From an uncultured Ruminococcus sp. (lineage in GTDB: Bacteria; Bacillota; Clostridia; Oscillospirales; Ruminococcaceae), in NCBI GenBank assembly GCA_945876155.1, contig CAMCMW010000052.1, positions 1-8,123 of the forward strand: DNA of 8,123 bases. The letters are read 5' to 3'. Numbering within the stretch: the stretch's first letter is position 1; each line of letters starts with the position of its first letter. Below are positions 1 to 6,658 of the stretch, one piece after another. The translations under genes and the position numbers were made by a program. A model generated the notes under the pieces. It saw only the letters and a list, made by a program, of their open reading frames with translations, searched no databases and had not been told where the DNA came from.

Positions 1-2
1 TC

Positions 3-134
3 TATGATGAAGAAGTTGCTACATTTGACGCTGACGAGGTTTACAATCAGGCTGACAGTGCCGGATTCATCAATCTGTTCGGACTGCCAATCAAGGTTAA
101 GGCAAAGCTTGACCAGAAGAGAAATAACAAGTAA
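3..134 (+). CDS. argG: Argininosuccinate synthase, C-terminal end (partial)
   Basis: The reading frame is open from the window edge and ends at TAA (132-134), giving the last 43 residues of a protein whose start lies upstream. The tail [16 protein letters not shown] followed by [15 protein letters not shown] closely resembles, from memory, the C-terminal oligomerisation tail of clostridial argininosuccinate synthases. ArgG ligates citrulline and aspartate using ATP to form argininosuccinate in the cytoplasm, the step immediately before ArgH. Position directly upstream of argH on the same strand agrees with the common argGH order. The nucleotide-binding domain is outside the window, so the call rests on tail resemblance and context only. 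A different frame starting at position 4 overlaps this one but lacks protein-like composition and is taken as a shadow. Confidence 0.78.
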   Translation, partial: YDEEVATFDADEVYNQADSAGFINLFGLPIKVKAKLDQKRNNK

Positions 135-151
135 GATAATACAAGTGTTTT

Positions 152-184
152 TATATGGGCGGACATTATCTGTTCGCCCGTATG
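152..184 (+). repeat. G+C-rich stem-loop after argG
   Basis: The arms gggcggaca (157-165) and tgttcgccc (171-179) pair with one G-T wobble around a 5-base loop, ttatc. Flanking A/T and wobble pairs extend the stem to about 152-184. It lies 17 bases after the argG stop. No T-run follows on either strand, so it is not a canonical Rho-independent terminator. It could act as an mRNA 3'-end or processing hairpin for argG, or be a solitary copy of the palindrome family seen at 239-257 and 283-301. The function is not visible. Confidence 0.6.
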
Positions 185-238
185 TGCATTAAGGAAGTAC
201 TGATAATTAAAAGGCTTTTTGTGCAGAATTTTCTGTAG

Positions 239-257
239 GGGCGAGCATTGCTCGCCC
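239..257. repeat. Palindrome in left half of the composite element
   Basis: gggcgagc (239-246) and gctcgccc (250-257) form a perfect 8-bp stem around a 3-base loop, att. It shares the gggcg/cgccc outer arms with 157-179 and 283-301 but has a different inner pair. Its left arm is also part of the 11-base inner inverted repeat, so this local hairpin and the long-range pairing are alternatives. Confidence 0.75.
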
Positions 258-282
258 GAATCGACAACAATCATAGGTTTAC

Positions 283-301
283 GGGCGACCAATGGTCGCC
301 C
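283..301. repeat. Palindrome in right half of the composite element
   Basis: gggcgacc (283-290) and ggtcgccc (294-301) form a perfect 8-bp stem around a 3-base loop, aat. It is a sister of the palindrome at 239-257, with the inner pair changed from G-C to C-G while pairing is kept. Its right arm overlaps the inner inverted repeat at 296-306. Confidence 0.75.
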
Positions 302-357
302 CTACAAAAGCATTTATCAGTAATTCCTTAAAATCCATACATTGAAAGGAAAAAGCC

Positions 358-1746
358 ATGGCAGATAAAATGTGGGCGGGAAGATTCTCAAAGGAGGTTG
401 ACGAAACAGTCAATGCGTTCAACTCCTCTATATCCTTTGACGGAAGAATGTACCGCCATGATATTCAGGGAAGCATCGCCCATGCGACTATGCTTGGTGA
501 ATGCGGAATTATTTCAAAGGACGACAGCAAAAAAATCATTGAAGGTCTTAAAGGTATTCTTGCTGATATCGAAAACGGCAGTCTTGAAATGGATATGACC
601 GCCGAGGATATACATATGTTTATTGAAGCGGAACTTACAAAGCGTCTGGGTGACGTGGGAAAAAGACTTCACACCTCACGTTCAAGAAATGACCAGGTTG
701 CGCTTGATGTCCGTCTGTATCTGAGAGATGAAATTGCAGAAATAAAGGCACTGGTGTTAAAGCTTGCGGATACTCTCTGCGATATGGCAGAAAAACATAC
801 GGAAACAGTAATGCCCGGTTATACCCATCTTCAGAGAGCACAGCCTGTTACCCTTGCACATCACCTTATGGCGTATGCGCAGATGTTTTTAAGGGATTTA
901 GGACGCCTTGACGATACAGCCGGAAGAATGAACGAGTGTCCTCTTGGAAGCTGTGCCCTTGCCGGTACTACCTACAATATCGACAGGCACATGACTGCAC
1001 AGTCTCTCGGCTTTGACGGTCCTATGCTCAACAGTCTTGACGGCGTTTCCGACAGAGATTTCTGCGTTGAACTGGCTTGCACAATATCCCTTATAATGAC
1101 ACACCTTTCAAGATTTTCTGAGGAAATCATAATGTGGTGTTCATGGGAATTCAAGTTCATTGAGCTTGACGATGCCTACGCAACAGGCTCGTCTATTATG
1201 CCCCAGAAAAAGAATCCGGATATTACTGAACTGATAAGAGGAAAAGCCGGCAGAGTGAACGGAAACCTTATGACGCTCCTCTCAATGCTCAAAGGTCTGC
1301 CACTTGCATATAATAAGGATATGCAGGAGGACAAGGAGGCAATTTTTGATTCAGTTGACAATGTCAAGCTTTGCCTTAAAACGTTCATACCAATGATTGA
1401 AACTATGAGAGTAAACGCCGACAAAATGAGAGCGGCTGCGGCTGGCGGCTTTATCAATGCTACCGACTGCGCTGACTATCTTGTAAAGCATGGTATGCCG
1501 TTCCGTGACGCTTACAAAATCACCGGCAGACTTGTTGCTGAGTGCATTGACAAGGGTCTTACTCTTGAAACTCTCCCACTTGAAAGCTACAAAGAACTGT
1601 CAGAGCTTTTTGATGAAGATATTTACAATGCAATCAGTCTTGAAACCTGCGTTGGGGAGAGAAAGTCATTCGGCGGTCCTGCGCCGGAGGTTGTCAAAGA
1701 ACAGATTAAACTAACAAGAAACCGACTTGGAGCTTATCATGAGTAA
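358..1746 (+). CDS. argH: Argininosuccinate lyase
   Basis: Cytoplasmic homotetrameric lyase that splits argininosuccinate into arginine and fumarate, the last step of the pathway. The 462-aa length is normal for the family. Visible motifs are the N-terminal MWAGRF (residues 5-10), TSRSRNDQV (106-114), YTHLQRAQP (155-163) with the conserved His157, and the fumarase/lyase superfamily signature GSSIMPQKKNPD (277-288), whose Ser278/Ser279 lie on the flexible catalytic loop. A purine-rich site AAAGGA (345-350) lies 7 bases before the ATG, and the start matches the family N-terminus. It follows argG after 223 bp containing the composite repeat. It is the first gene of the unbroken block and its last 8 bases overlap the next ORF. 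No feature suggests inactivation. Known ASL-like family members with other substrates are unlikely given the context. Confidence 0.97.
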   Translation: MADKMWAGRFSKEVDETVNAFNSSISFDGRMYRHDIQGSIAHATMLGECGIISKDDSKKIIEGLKGILADIENGSLEMDMTAEDIHMFIEAELTKRLGDVGKRLHTSRSRNDQVALDVRLYLRDEIAEIKALVLKLADTLCDMAEKHTETVMPGYTHLQRAQPVTLAHHLMAYAQMFLRDLGRLDDTAGRMNECPLGSCALAGTTYNIDRHMTAQSLGFDGPMLNSLDGVSDRDFCVELACTISLIMTHLSRFSEEIIMWCSWEFKFIELDDAYATGSSIMPQKKNPDITELIRGKAGRVNGNLMTLLSMLKGLPLAYNKDMQEDKEAIFDSVDNVKLCLKTFIPMIETMRVNADKMRAAAAGGFINATDCADYLVKHGMPFRDAYKITGRLVAECIDKGLTLETLPLESYKELSELFDEDIYNAISLETCVGERKSFGGPAPEVVKEQIKLTRNRLGAYHE

Positions 1747-1948
1747 AAAGCATCTTGTGTTTATTATATTACTGACCATTTCCGCCATGCTTTTGTGGAT
1801 TCTCGGGGAAGTGCTGATTGTGGCAGTTTTCAATCTTGGCGGAAAAGCGTCAGTTGGCTGGACTGTTTTTATGGTCGTTGCTACGGTTGCCATAAGCCTT
1901 TGGAAGGGCATGAAGGACGACAGCGGTAAAAACAGCAGAAAATGGTAG
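1739..1948 (+). CDS. Small two-TM membrane protein, unrecognised
   Basis: This 69-aa protein is not a family I recognise. Residues 6-31 are strongly hydrophobic, interrupted by Glu24. A Gly-rich turn follows (FNLGGKAS, 31-38), then a second hydrophobic stretch (about 40-55), and the C-terminus is a charged tail rich in Lys, Asp and Ser. This predicts two membrane helices with a short loop. The Lys-rich N-terminus and charged tail suggest both ends face the cytoplasm (inference). ATG at 1739 is preferred because GGAG (1729-1732) lies 6 bases upstream. An in-frame TTG at 1727 would add four residues but has no clear site. The start lies inside argH and overlaps its last 8 bases, so translation is probably coupled. 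argC begins 18 bp after its stop. A link to arginine metabolism is suggested only by position. Confidence 0.72.
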   Translation: MSKKHLVFIILLTISAMLLWILGEVLIVAVFNLGGKASVGWTVFMVVATVAISLWKGMKDDSGKNSRKW

Positions 1949-1966
1949 TAGGAATGGAGAAAGAAA

Positions 1967-2911
1967 ATGGCTGTAAAGGTTTATATAGACGGTCAGGAGG
2001 GTACGACCGGACTTAAAATACTGGAAAGATTCAAGGGCAGAAACGATATTGAACTGCTGAGAATCGACGAGGACAAGAGAAAGGATCTGGACGAGAGAAA
2101 GAAGCTTATCAATTCGTCCGATTTCACTTTTCTCTGTCTGCCGGACGCTGCGGCGATAGAGGCGGTGTCACTGGTTGAAAATGACCATGTAAGAATAATC
2201 GACGCCTCAACCGCCCACAGAACCAATCCGGACTGGGCATACGGTTTTCCGGAGCTTTCACCGGAGCACAGGGAGAAAATTCGCACATCAAAGCGTGTTG
2301 CCAATCCGGGGTGCTATGCAAGCGGATTTATTTCAATCTGCTACCCACTGGTAAAGGCTGGCGTTATGCCCCAGTATTATCCGGTTTTTGCGTACGCAAC
2401 TTCCGGCTATAGCGGTGCAGGTAAAAAGGCAATTGCGGCTTATGAGAGCGACGACAAGCCGGCAGAGCTTTTAAGTCCGAGACAGTATGCGCTGAATATG
2501 AACCACAAGCATTTACCGGAAATGCAGAAAATTTCCGGTCTTGCATACAAGCCTATGTTCAACCCTATCGTTGACAACTATTACAGCGGTATGGTGGTTT
2601 CAATACCTCTTCAGGGCAGACTTTTGCAGAAAAAGTATACGCCGGAACAGGTGAGAGAAGTCCTTTTTGAAAACTACAAGGACTCAAAGCTTATCGAAGT
2701 AAAGCCTGCTGGCAGTGAGTGTGTCCCGGACGGTTTTCTCACATCAAACGGTTTAAGCGGTACTAACAAAATGGAACTTTACGTTTTCGGCGACTCAGAC
2801 CAGATGTTACTCTGCTCCAGACTTGATAACCTTGGAAAGGGTGCGTCCGGTGCGGCAGTGCAGTGCCTGAACATTATGATGGGTATTGATGAAACTACGG
2901 GGCTTGTGTAA
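1967..2911 (+). CDS. argC: N-acetyl-gamma-glutamyl-phosphate reductase, short (type 2) form
   Basis: Cytoplasmic NADPH-dependent reductase that converts N-acetylglutamyl phosphate to N-acetylglutamate semialdehyde, between ArgB and ArgD. Length is 314 aa, shorter than the roughly 345-aa common form. The nucleotide-binding start reads DGQEGTTG (8-15) rather than the usual G-A-S-G-Y-T/A-G. Both features fit the shorter type 2 ArgC subfamily. The catalytic cysteine is Cys116 in ANPGCYASG (112-120). A further conserved segment is SGYSGAGK (146-153), and His182 in KHLPEM is probably the catalytic-site histidine. The C-terminal LDNLGKGASGAAVQ (286-299) is typical. GGAGA (1956-1960) lies 6 bases before the ATG. 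argJ follows after 12 bp. Identification as ArgC is firm; the subtype is recalled from family knowledge, not computed. Confidence 0.96.
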   Translation: MAVKVYIDGQEGTTGLKILERFKGRNDIELLRIDEDKRKDLDERKKLINSSDFTFLCLPDAAAIEAVSLVENDHVRIIDASTAHRTNPDWAYGFPELSPEHREKIRTSKRVANPGCYASGFISICYPLVKAGVMPQYYPVFAYATSGYSGAGKKAIAAYESDDKPAELLSPRQYALNMNHKHLPEMQKISGLAYKPMFNPIVDNYYSGMVVSIPLQGRLLQKKYTPEQVREVLFENYKDSKLIEVKPAGSECVPDGFLTSNGLSGTNKMELYVFGDSDQMLLCSRLDNLGKGASGAAVQCLNIMMGIDETTGLV

Positions 2912-2923
2912 GAGGAAAAAGCT

Positions 2924-4180
2924 ATGATTAAGAAAATAGAATTTGACGGATTTAAATATATTGACGGCGGTGTGTGTGCCGCACAGGGCTTTAAGGCTAA
3001 CGGTATACAGTGCGGACTGGCTCATGCCGGAGCGGCTGTTACAACAAAGAAAAACGACCTTGCCGTTATTGTTGCGGACAAGGAATGCAGTGCGGCGGCG
3101 GTTTACACCTCAAATAAGGTAAAGGGTGCGCCGGTTGCTGTCACAAAGAAGAATATTGCCGACGGAAAGGCAAGGGGTGTTGTGGTAAACTCTGTAAACG
3201 CCAACACCTGTAATGCGGACGGTCCGGAAAAGGCACAGAAAATGTGCGAGCTAGCGGCAAAGGAATTTGGTCTTGAACCGACTGACTTTATCGTTGCATC
3301 AACAGGCGTTATCGGTCAGCCTCTGCCTATTGAGCCGATAGAAAAGGCAATGCCGGAACTTTGCAAGGGCGTAAACTATGACGGAAACACGGCGGCAGTT
3401 GAGGCTATCATGACCACTGATACAATGCCGAAGGAAGTTGCTGTTGAGTTTGAGATTGGCGGTAAAAAGTGCGTTATGGGCGGTATACTCAAGGGAAGCG
3501 GTATGATTCACCCTAACATGGCAACAACTCTTTCCTTTATCACAACTGATATTGCAATTGCTCCTGAGTATCTCCAGAGAGCGCTGAGTGAAGTTGTGAA
3601 AAAAACTCTCAACATGGTAAGCGTTGACGGAGACCAGTCCACAAATGATATGTGCTGTGTCATGGCAAACGGCATGGCTGGAAATGCTGTGATAGACAGC
3701 GAAAATGACGATTTTGACAGGTTTGAAAACGCTCTTTACGTTATCATGATGAACCTTGCAAGAATGATGGCAAGGGACGGCGAGGGCGCAACAAAGCTTA
3801 TCGAGTGCGTGTGTGCCGGTGCGGAGGATATAAAGACTGCGCAGATCGTTGCTAAATCAGTTATCACTTCCAGTCTTTTCAAGGCTGCGATTTTCGGTGA
3901 GGACGCCAACTGGGGACGTATTCTCTGCGCTGTGGGCTATGCGGAGGCTGAATTTGACATAAACAAGGTTGACGTTGACCTTGCGTCTGAGGCTGGAAAA
4001 ATTGCCGTTTGCAGGAACGGTGCGGGAGTGCCTTTCTCGGAGGACGAGGCTAAGAAGATTCTCATGGAAGAGGAAATAACAGTTCTTGTGACAATCGGTG
4101 ACGGTGAATATTCTGCCGCTGCATGGGGCTGTGATCTGACTTATGATTATGTTAAGATAAACGGAGATTACCGTTCATAA
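2924..4180 (+). CDS. argJ: Glutamate N-acetyltransferase / bifunctional ornithine acetyltransferase
   Basis: ArgJ moves the acetyl group from N-acetylornithine to glutamate, releasing ornithine and regenerating N-acetylglutamate. Some members also use acetyl-CoA to start the cycle. It is an N-terminal-nucleophile protein that cleaves itself into alpha and beta chains. The expected cleavage site lies in GSGMIHPNMATTL (191-203), between Ala200 and Thr201, leaving Thr201 as the nucleophile. The oxyanion-hole segment STGVIG (126-131) and the conserved DGDQSTND (235-242) and DGEGATK (285-291) are present. The residue after the nucleophile is Thr, where many homologues have Met. The 418-aa length is normal. 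GAGGA (2912-2916) lies 7 bases before the ATG. Whether this copy is mono- or bifunctional cannot be read from the sequence; absence of argA here proves nothing, since argA may lie elsewhere. Confidence 0.96.
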   Translation: MIKKIEFDGFKYIDGGVCAAQGFKANGIQCGLAHAGAAVTTKKNDLAVIVADKECSAAAVYTSNKVKGAPVAVTKKNIADGKARGVVVNSVNANTCNADGPEKAQKMCELAAKEFGLEPTDFIVASTGVIGQPLPIEPIEKAMPELCKGVNYDGNTAAVEAIMTTDTMPKEVAVEFEIGGKKCVMGGILKGSGMIHPNMATTLSFITTDIAIAPEYLQRALSEVVKKTLNMVSVDGDQSTNDMCCVMANGMAGNAVIDSENDDFDRFENALYVIMMNLARMMARDGEGATKLIECVCAGAEDIKTAQIVAKSVITSSLFKAAIFGEDANWGRILCAVGYAEAEFDINKVDVDLASEAGKIAVCRNGAGVPFSEDEAKKILMEEEITVLVTIGDGEYSAAAWGCDLTYDYVKINGDYRS

Positions 4181-4202
4181 TACGGGGAGAAAGAAAAGAA
4201 AA

Positions 4203-5066
4203 ATGGAAATATCAAACAGTACAAGGGCAAAGGTCTTAATGGACGCTCTGCCCTACATTCAGAATTACAACAACAAGGTTATCGTTGTGAAGTACGGCGG
4301 AAACGCCATGACCAACGATGAACTGAAACAGGCGGTTATGAGCGATATCGTACTGCTGTCACTGGTTGGAATCAAGGTTGTTCTTGTTCACGGCGGCGGT
4401 CCGGAAATCAGCGATATGCTCAAACGCCTTAACATTGAAAGCAAGTTTATCAACGGTCTGAGATACACCGACAAGGACACCATTGACATTGTTAAAATGG
4501 TGCTTGCCGGAAAGGTAAACAAGGAGCTTGTGGCTCTGCTGGCTGAACACAAGGGTAATGCCGTAGGACTTTGCGGTATTGACGGCAGAATGCTCATTGC
4601 TGAAAGGGCAGAGGGCGCAAACGGTGAAGACTTAGGATTTGTAGGCAACATCAAGAGAGTAAACACAAAGCCAATCACAGACGCTTTGAACAATGGCTGT
4701 ATTCCGGTTATTGCCACTGTTGCCTGCGGTACTGACGGTCAGACTTACAACGTCAATGCAGACACGGCGGCGTCAAGAATTGCGGCTGAGCTTGGTGCGG
4801 AAAACCTTATCCTTATGACGGATATTGCCGGACTGCTGAGAGATAAAAACAATCCGGATACGCTCATTCCTTTTGTGAATGTCAGCGAAGTGCCGTTTAT
4901 GAAAAGACAGGGCATTATTTCCGGCGGCATGATTCCGAAAATCGACTGCTGCGTTGAGGCGGTCAGACGAGGAGTTAAGAAAACTTCTATTATCGACGGA
5001 AGAGTACCTCACTCGATTCTCATTGAAATACTCTCCAGCGAGGGTATCGGAACACAGTTCAAATAA
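4203..5066 (+). CDS. argB: Acetylglutamate kinase, probably arginine-sensitive
   Basis: Amino-acid kinase family enzyme that phosphorylates N-acetylglutamate with ATP in the cytoplasm. Motifs in order: VVKYGGNAM (28-36), VHGGGPEIS (62-70), NVNADTAA (183-190) for substrate contact, and GGMIPK (241-246) with the active-site lysine. Length is 287 aa. An N-terminal helix-like extension precedes the kinase core (about 5-25), and the C-terminus ends in SSEGIGTQFK. Both are features known from arginine-inhibited hexameric NAGKs and differ from the shorter insensitive enterobacterial type, so end-product inhibition is likely (inference). The best Shine-Dalgarno candidate, GGGGAGA (4184-4190), sits 12 bases before the ATG, longer than at its neighbours. 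Its stop overlaps the next start as TAATG. Confidence 0.97.
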   Translation: MEISNSTRAKVLMDALPYIQNYNNKVIVVKYGGNAMTNDELKQAVMSDIVLLSLVGIKVVLVHGGGPEISDMLKRLNIESKFINGLRYTDKDTIDIVKMVLAGKVNKELVALLAEHKGNAVGLCGIDGRMLIAERAEGANGEDLGFVGNIKRVNTKPITDALNNGCIPVIATVACGTDGQTYNVNADTAASRIAAELGAENLILMTDIAGLLRDKNNPDTLIPFVNVSEVPFMKRQGIISGGMIPKIDCCVEAVRRGVKKTSIIDGRVPHSILIEILSSEGIGTQFK

Positions 5067-5467
5067 TGGAAAAAATCATTTCAGCAGTACCCTTTATTCT
5101 GGGGATAATACTTATTCTTGCGGGACTTGGCAGAACAGCCTACCGCATTAAGGGTGCGTTACATATACAGGGGACTGTGACCGATATTGCTAAAACGCCG
5201 AAAAAATATGCAAGGGTAAAAACCACGTTTGAGGCTCCGGTTGTGAAATATTGCGTTAAAGGGACTGAGTACAGCGGAGTGTCACGGAAGTTTTACCCCG
5301 AGGGCGTTATGAATTTTAAAAAGGGGAAACCCATTGAAATAAGGGTAAACAGGCGAAATCACCGCCATTTTGTACCCGAAGAAAGCGGCAGGACGCCGGA
5401 AAAACTGCTGATAGTCTGCGGAGTGTTTATGATTATTGCAAATGCGGTTATTCTGTGGCGTTACTGA
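5066..5467 (+). CDS. Two-TM protein with DUF3592-like middle domain
   Basis: 133 aa with a hydrophobic N-terminal helix (about 7-24), a polar middle region and a second hydrophobic helix (about 113-131). The middle holds beta-type segments: GTVTDIAKTPK (36-46), APVVKYCVKGTEYSG (57-71) and KKGKPIEIRVNRRN (85-98). A pattern of helix, 'G-T-V-x-D', 'v-x-Y-x-V-x-G-x-x-Y', then 'G-x-x-I-x-V' and a closing helix resembles DUF3592-type proteins, whose biochemical role is unknown to me. The start ATG overlaps the argB stop by one base (TAATG), implying coupled translation, and argD begins 12 bp after its end. The protein should sit in the cytoplasmic membrane. Any function in amino-acid uptake, export or sensing would be speculation. 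Confidence 0.8.
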   Translation: MEKIISAVPFILGIILILAGLGRTAYRIKGALHIQGTVTDIAKTPKKYARVKTTFEAPVVKYCVKGTEYSGVSRKFYPEGVMNFKKGKPIEIRVNRRNHRHFVPEESGRTPEKLLIVCGVFMIIANAVILWRY

Positions 5468-5473
5468 CGTCTG

Positions 5474-5479
5474 AAAGGA
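5474..5479 (+). promoter_or_regulatory. Shine-Dalgarno site that questions the argD start
   Basis: AAAGGA directly abuts ATG 5480, which is too close for normal initiation. TTG at 5489-5491, in the same frame, is 9 bases away and would give a protein beginning MNTIEKFND. Either codon could be used. Confidence 0.55.
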
Positions 5480-6652
5480 ATGAAAAAATTGAATACCATA
5501 GAAAAATTCAACGATAATGTTATGCATACATACGGCAGGTATGACGTTGTTCTTGAAAAGGGAAGCGAAAGAACCTGTGTTGATGAAAACGGCAAGGAGT
5601 ACATTGATTTCGGCAGCGGAATCGGTACAAACTCTTTGGGCTTCTGTGATGAGGACTGGTCTGAGGCTGTGTGTAAGCAGGTGAAGTCCATTCAGCATAC
5701 ATCAAACTATTACTACACAAAGGTTCAGGCTGATTTTGCTGAAAAGCTTTGTAAGGCTACCGGATACTCAAAAGTATTTTTCGGAAATTCCGGTGCTGAG
5801 GCAAATGAATGTGCAATAAAGCTTGCAAGGAAATACAGCTTTGACAAGTACGGCAAGGGCAGGCATAATATAGTAACACTGGTAAACTCCTTCCACGGCA
5901 GAACGCTGAGTACACTTGCCGCAACAGGTCAGGATGTTTTCCACAATTACTTTTTCCCGTTCCCCGAGGGCTTTGTATACGCAAATGCCAACGACAAGGC
6001 TGACCTTGAATCAAAGCTTGACGGTGCCTGTGCGGTCATGATGGAGTTCGTACAGGGCGAGGGCGGTGTAAACTGCCTTGACAAGGATTTTGTGGACTTT
6101 GTTTTTGATATCTGTGCAAAGAAGGATATACTTGTTATTGCCGATGAAGTACAGACCGGTGTTGGCAGAACAGGAAAGTTCTTAGCGTCCGAGCATTTCG
6201 GGGTACACCCGGACATAACAACTCTTGCAAAGGGACTTGCCGGCGGTGTTCCGGTGGGAGCGTGTCTTGCGGATGAGAAATGCGCAGAGGTGCTGACTAA
6301 GGGTACTCACGGCTCTACATTCGGCGGAAACCCTATCGCCTGTGCCGGAGGAAACGTTGTTGCTGACAAGGTGACTGCACCGGGATTCCTTGACGAGGTT
6401 ACAGCCAAGGGAGAATATTTCAGGGAAAAGCTGCTGGCGCTTGACGAGGTTGAAAGCGTTTCCGGAATCGGTCTTATGATAGGCATAAAGCTTAAAACCA
6501 TGAATGCCGCTGACGTTGCCGCAAAGGCGCTTGAAAAGGGACTGCTGATACTGACAGCAAAGGAAAAGGTAAGACTTCTTCCACCGCTTAACATAACCTA
6601 TGATGAGATTGACAGGGGACTTGATATACTCAAATCTATTCTGAAGGGCTGA
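5480..6652 (+). CDS. argD: Acetylornithine aminotransferase
   Basis: PLP-dependent class III aminotransferase that converts N-acetylglutamate semialdehyde to N-acetylornithine with glutamate as amino donor. Seen: GNSGAEANE for phosphate and PLP contact (102-110), SFHGRT (137-142), ADEVQTGVGRTG (221-232) with the cofactor-binding Asp222, the PLP lysine Lys251 in TTLAKGLAGG (247-256), and HGSTFGGNP (277-285). Length is 390 aa, normal. Context with argB, argC and argJ favours acetylornithine over GABA or ornithine as substrate; DapC-type activity toward succinyl-diaminopimelate is possible, as in some bacteria. The start is uncertain: AAAGGA (5474-5479) touches ATG 5480, whereas in-frame TTG at 5489 sits 9 bases from it. 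The latter would shorten the protein by three residues. Confidence 0.95.
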   Translation: MKKLNTIEKFNDNVMHTYGRYDVVLEKGSERTCVDENGKEYIDFGSGIGTNSLGFCDEDWSEAVCKQVKSIQHTSNYYYTKVQADFAEKLCKATGYSKVFFGNSGAEANECAIKLARKYSFDKYGKGRHNIVTLVNSFHGRTLSTLAATGQDVFHNYFFPFPEGFVYANANDKADLESKLDGACAVMMEFVQGEGGVNCLDKDFVDFVFDICAKKDILVIADEVQTGVGRTGKFLASEHFGVHPDITTLAKGLAGGVPVGACLADEKCAEVLTKGTHGSTFGGNPIACAGGNVVADKVTAPGFLDEVTAKGEYFREKLLALDEVESVSGIGLMIGIKLKTMNAADVAAKALEKGLLILTAKEKVRLLPPLNITYDEIDRGLDILKSILKG

Positions 6653-6658
6653 TTTATT

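Larger units (their letters stand above)
189..331. mobile_element. MITE-like composite inverted repeat between argG and argH
   Basis: The outer ends are an 18-base inverted repeat: TTAAGGAAGTACTGATAA at 189-206 and its complement at 314-331, with 17 of 18 matching. Inside lies a perfect 11-base inverted repeat, tgtaggggcga (234-244) and tcgcccctaca (296-306). The middle holds two short palindromes. The element is 143 bp, has no plausible ORF, and fills most of the only large gap in an otherwise tight gene cluster. Both ends finish in TTAA, which may be the target site or part of the terminal repeat; the two cannot be separated here. Size and symmetry fit a non-autonomous miniature element or a dispersed intergenic repeat. 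No transposase is present to mobilise it. Confidence is high for the repeat structure and moderate for mobility. Confidence 0.65.

Noticed and set aside
109..140. Possible promoter for argH: ttgacc (109-114) with taagat or gataat downstream
   Set aside because: Spacing is right only for the poor -10 (taagat) and too long for gataat. The -35 lies in argG coding sequence. Too weak to report.
152..184. Rho-independent terminator of argG
   Set aside because: The stem is good but no T-run follows on either strand; kept only as a stem-loop.
224..235. cagaa-tt-ttctg as an ARG box for an ArgR/AhrC repressor
   Set aside because: It is a small inverted repeat but lacks the TGAAT...ATTCA half-sites, and no better candidate is visible in the gap.
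47..292. Minus-strand frame of 81 codons over the argG-argH gap
   Set aside because: It runs through the argG tail and the palindromes, and its hydrophobic part has no ribosome site or family resemblance.
329..334. taaaat as a -10 box just before argH
   Set aside because: No -35 match 16-18 bases upstream, and transcription would begin almost on the ribosome site.
5282..5698. 138-codon minus-strand open frame across the 133-aa gene and the argD start
   Set aside because: Antisense to two supported genes with no start signal or recognisable motif.
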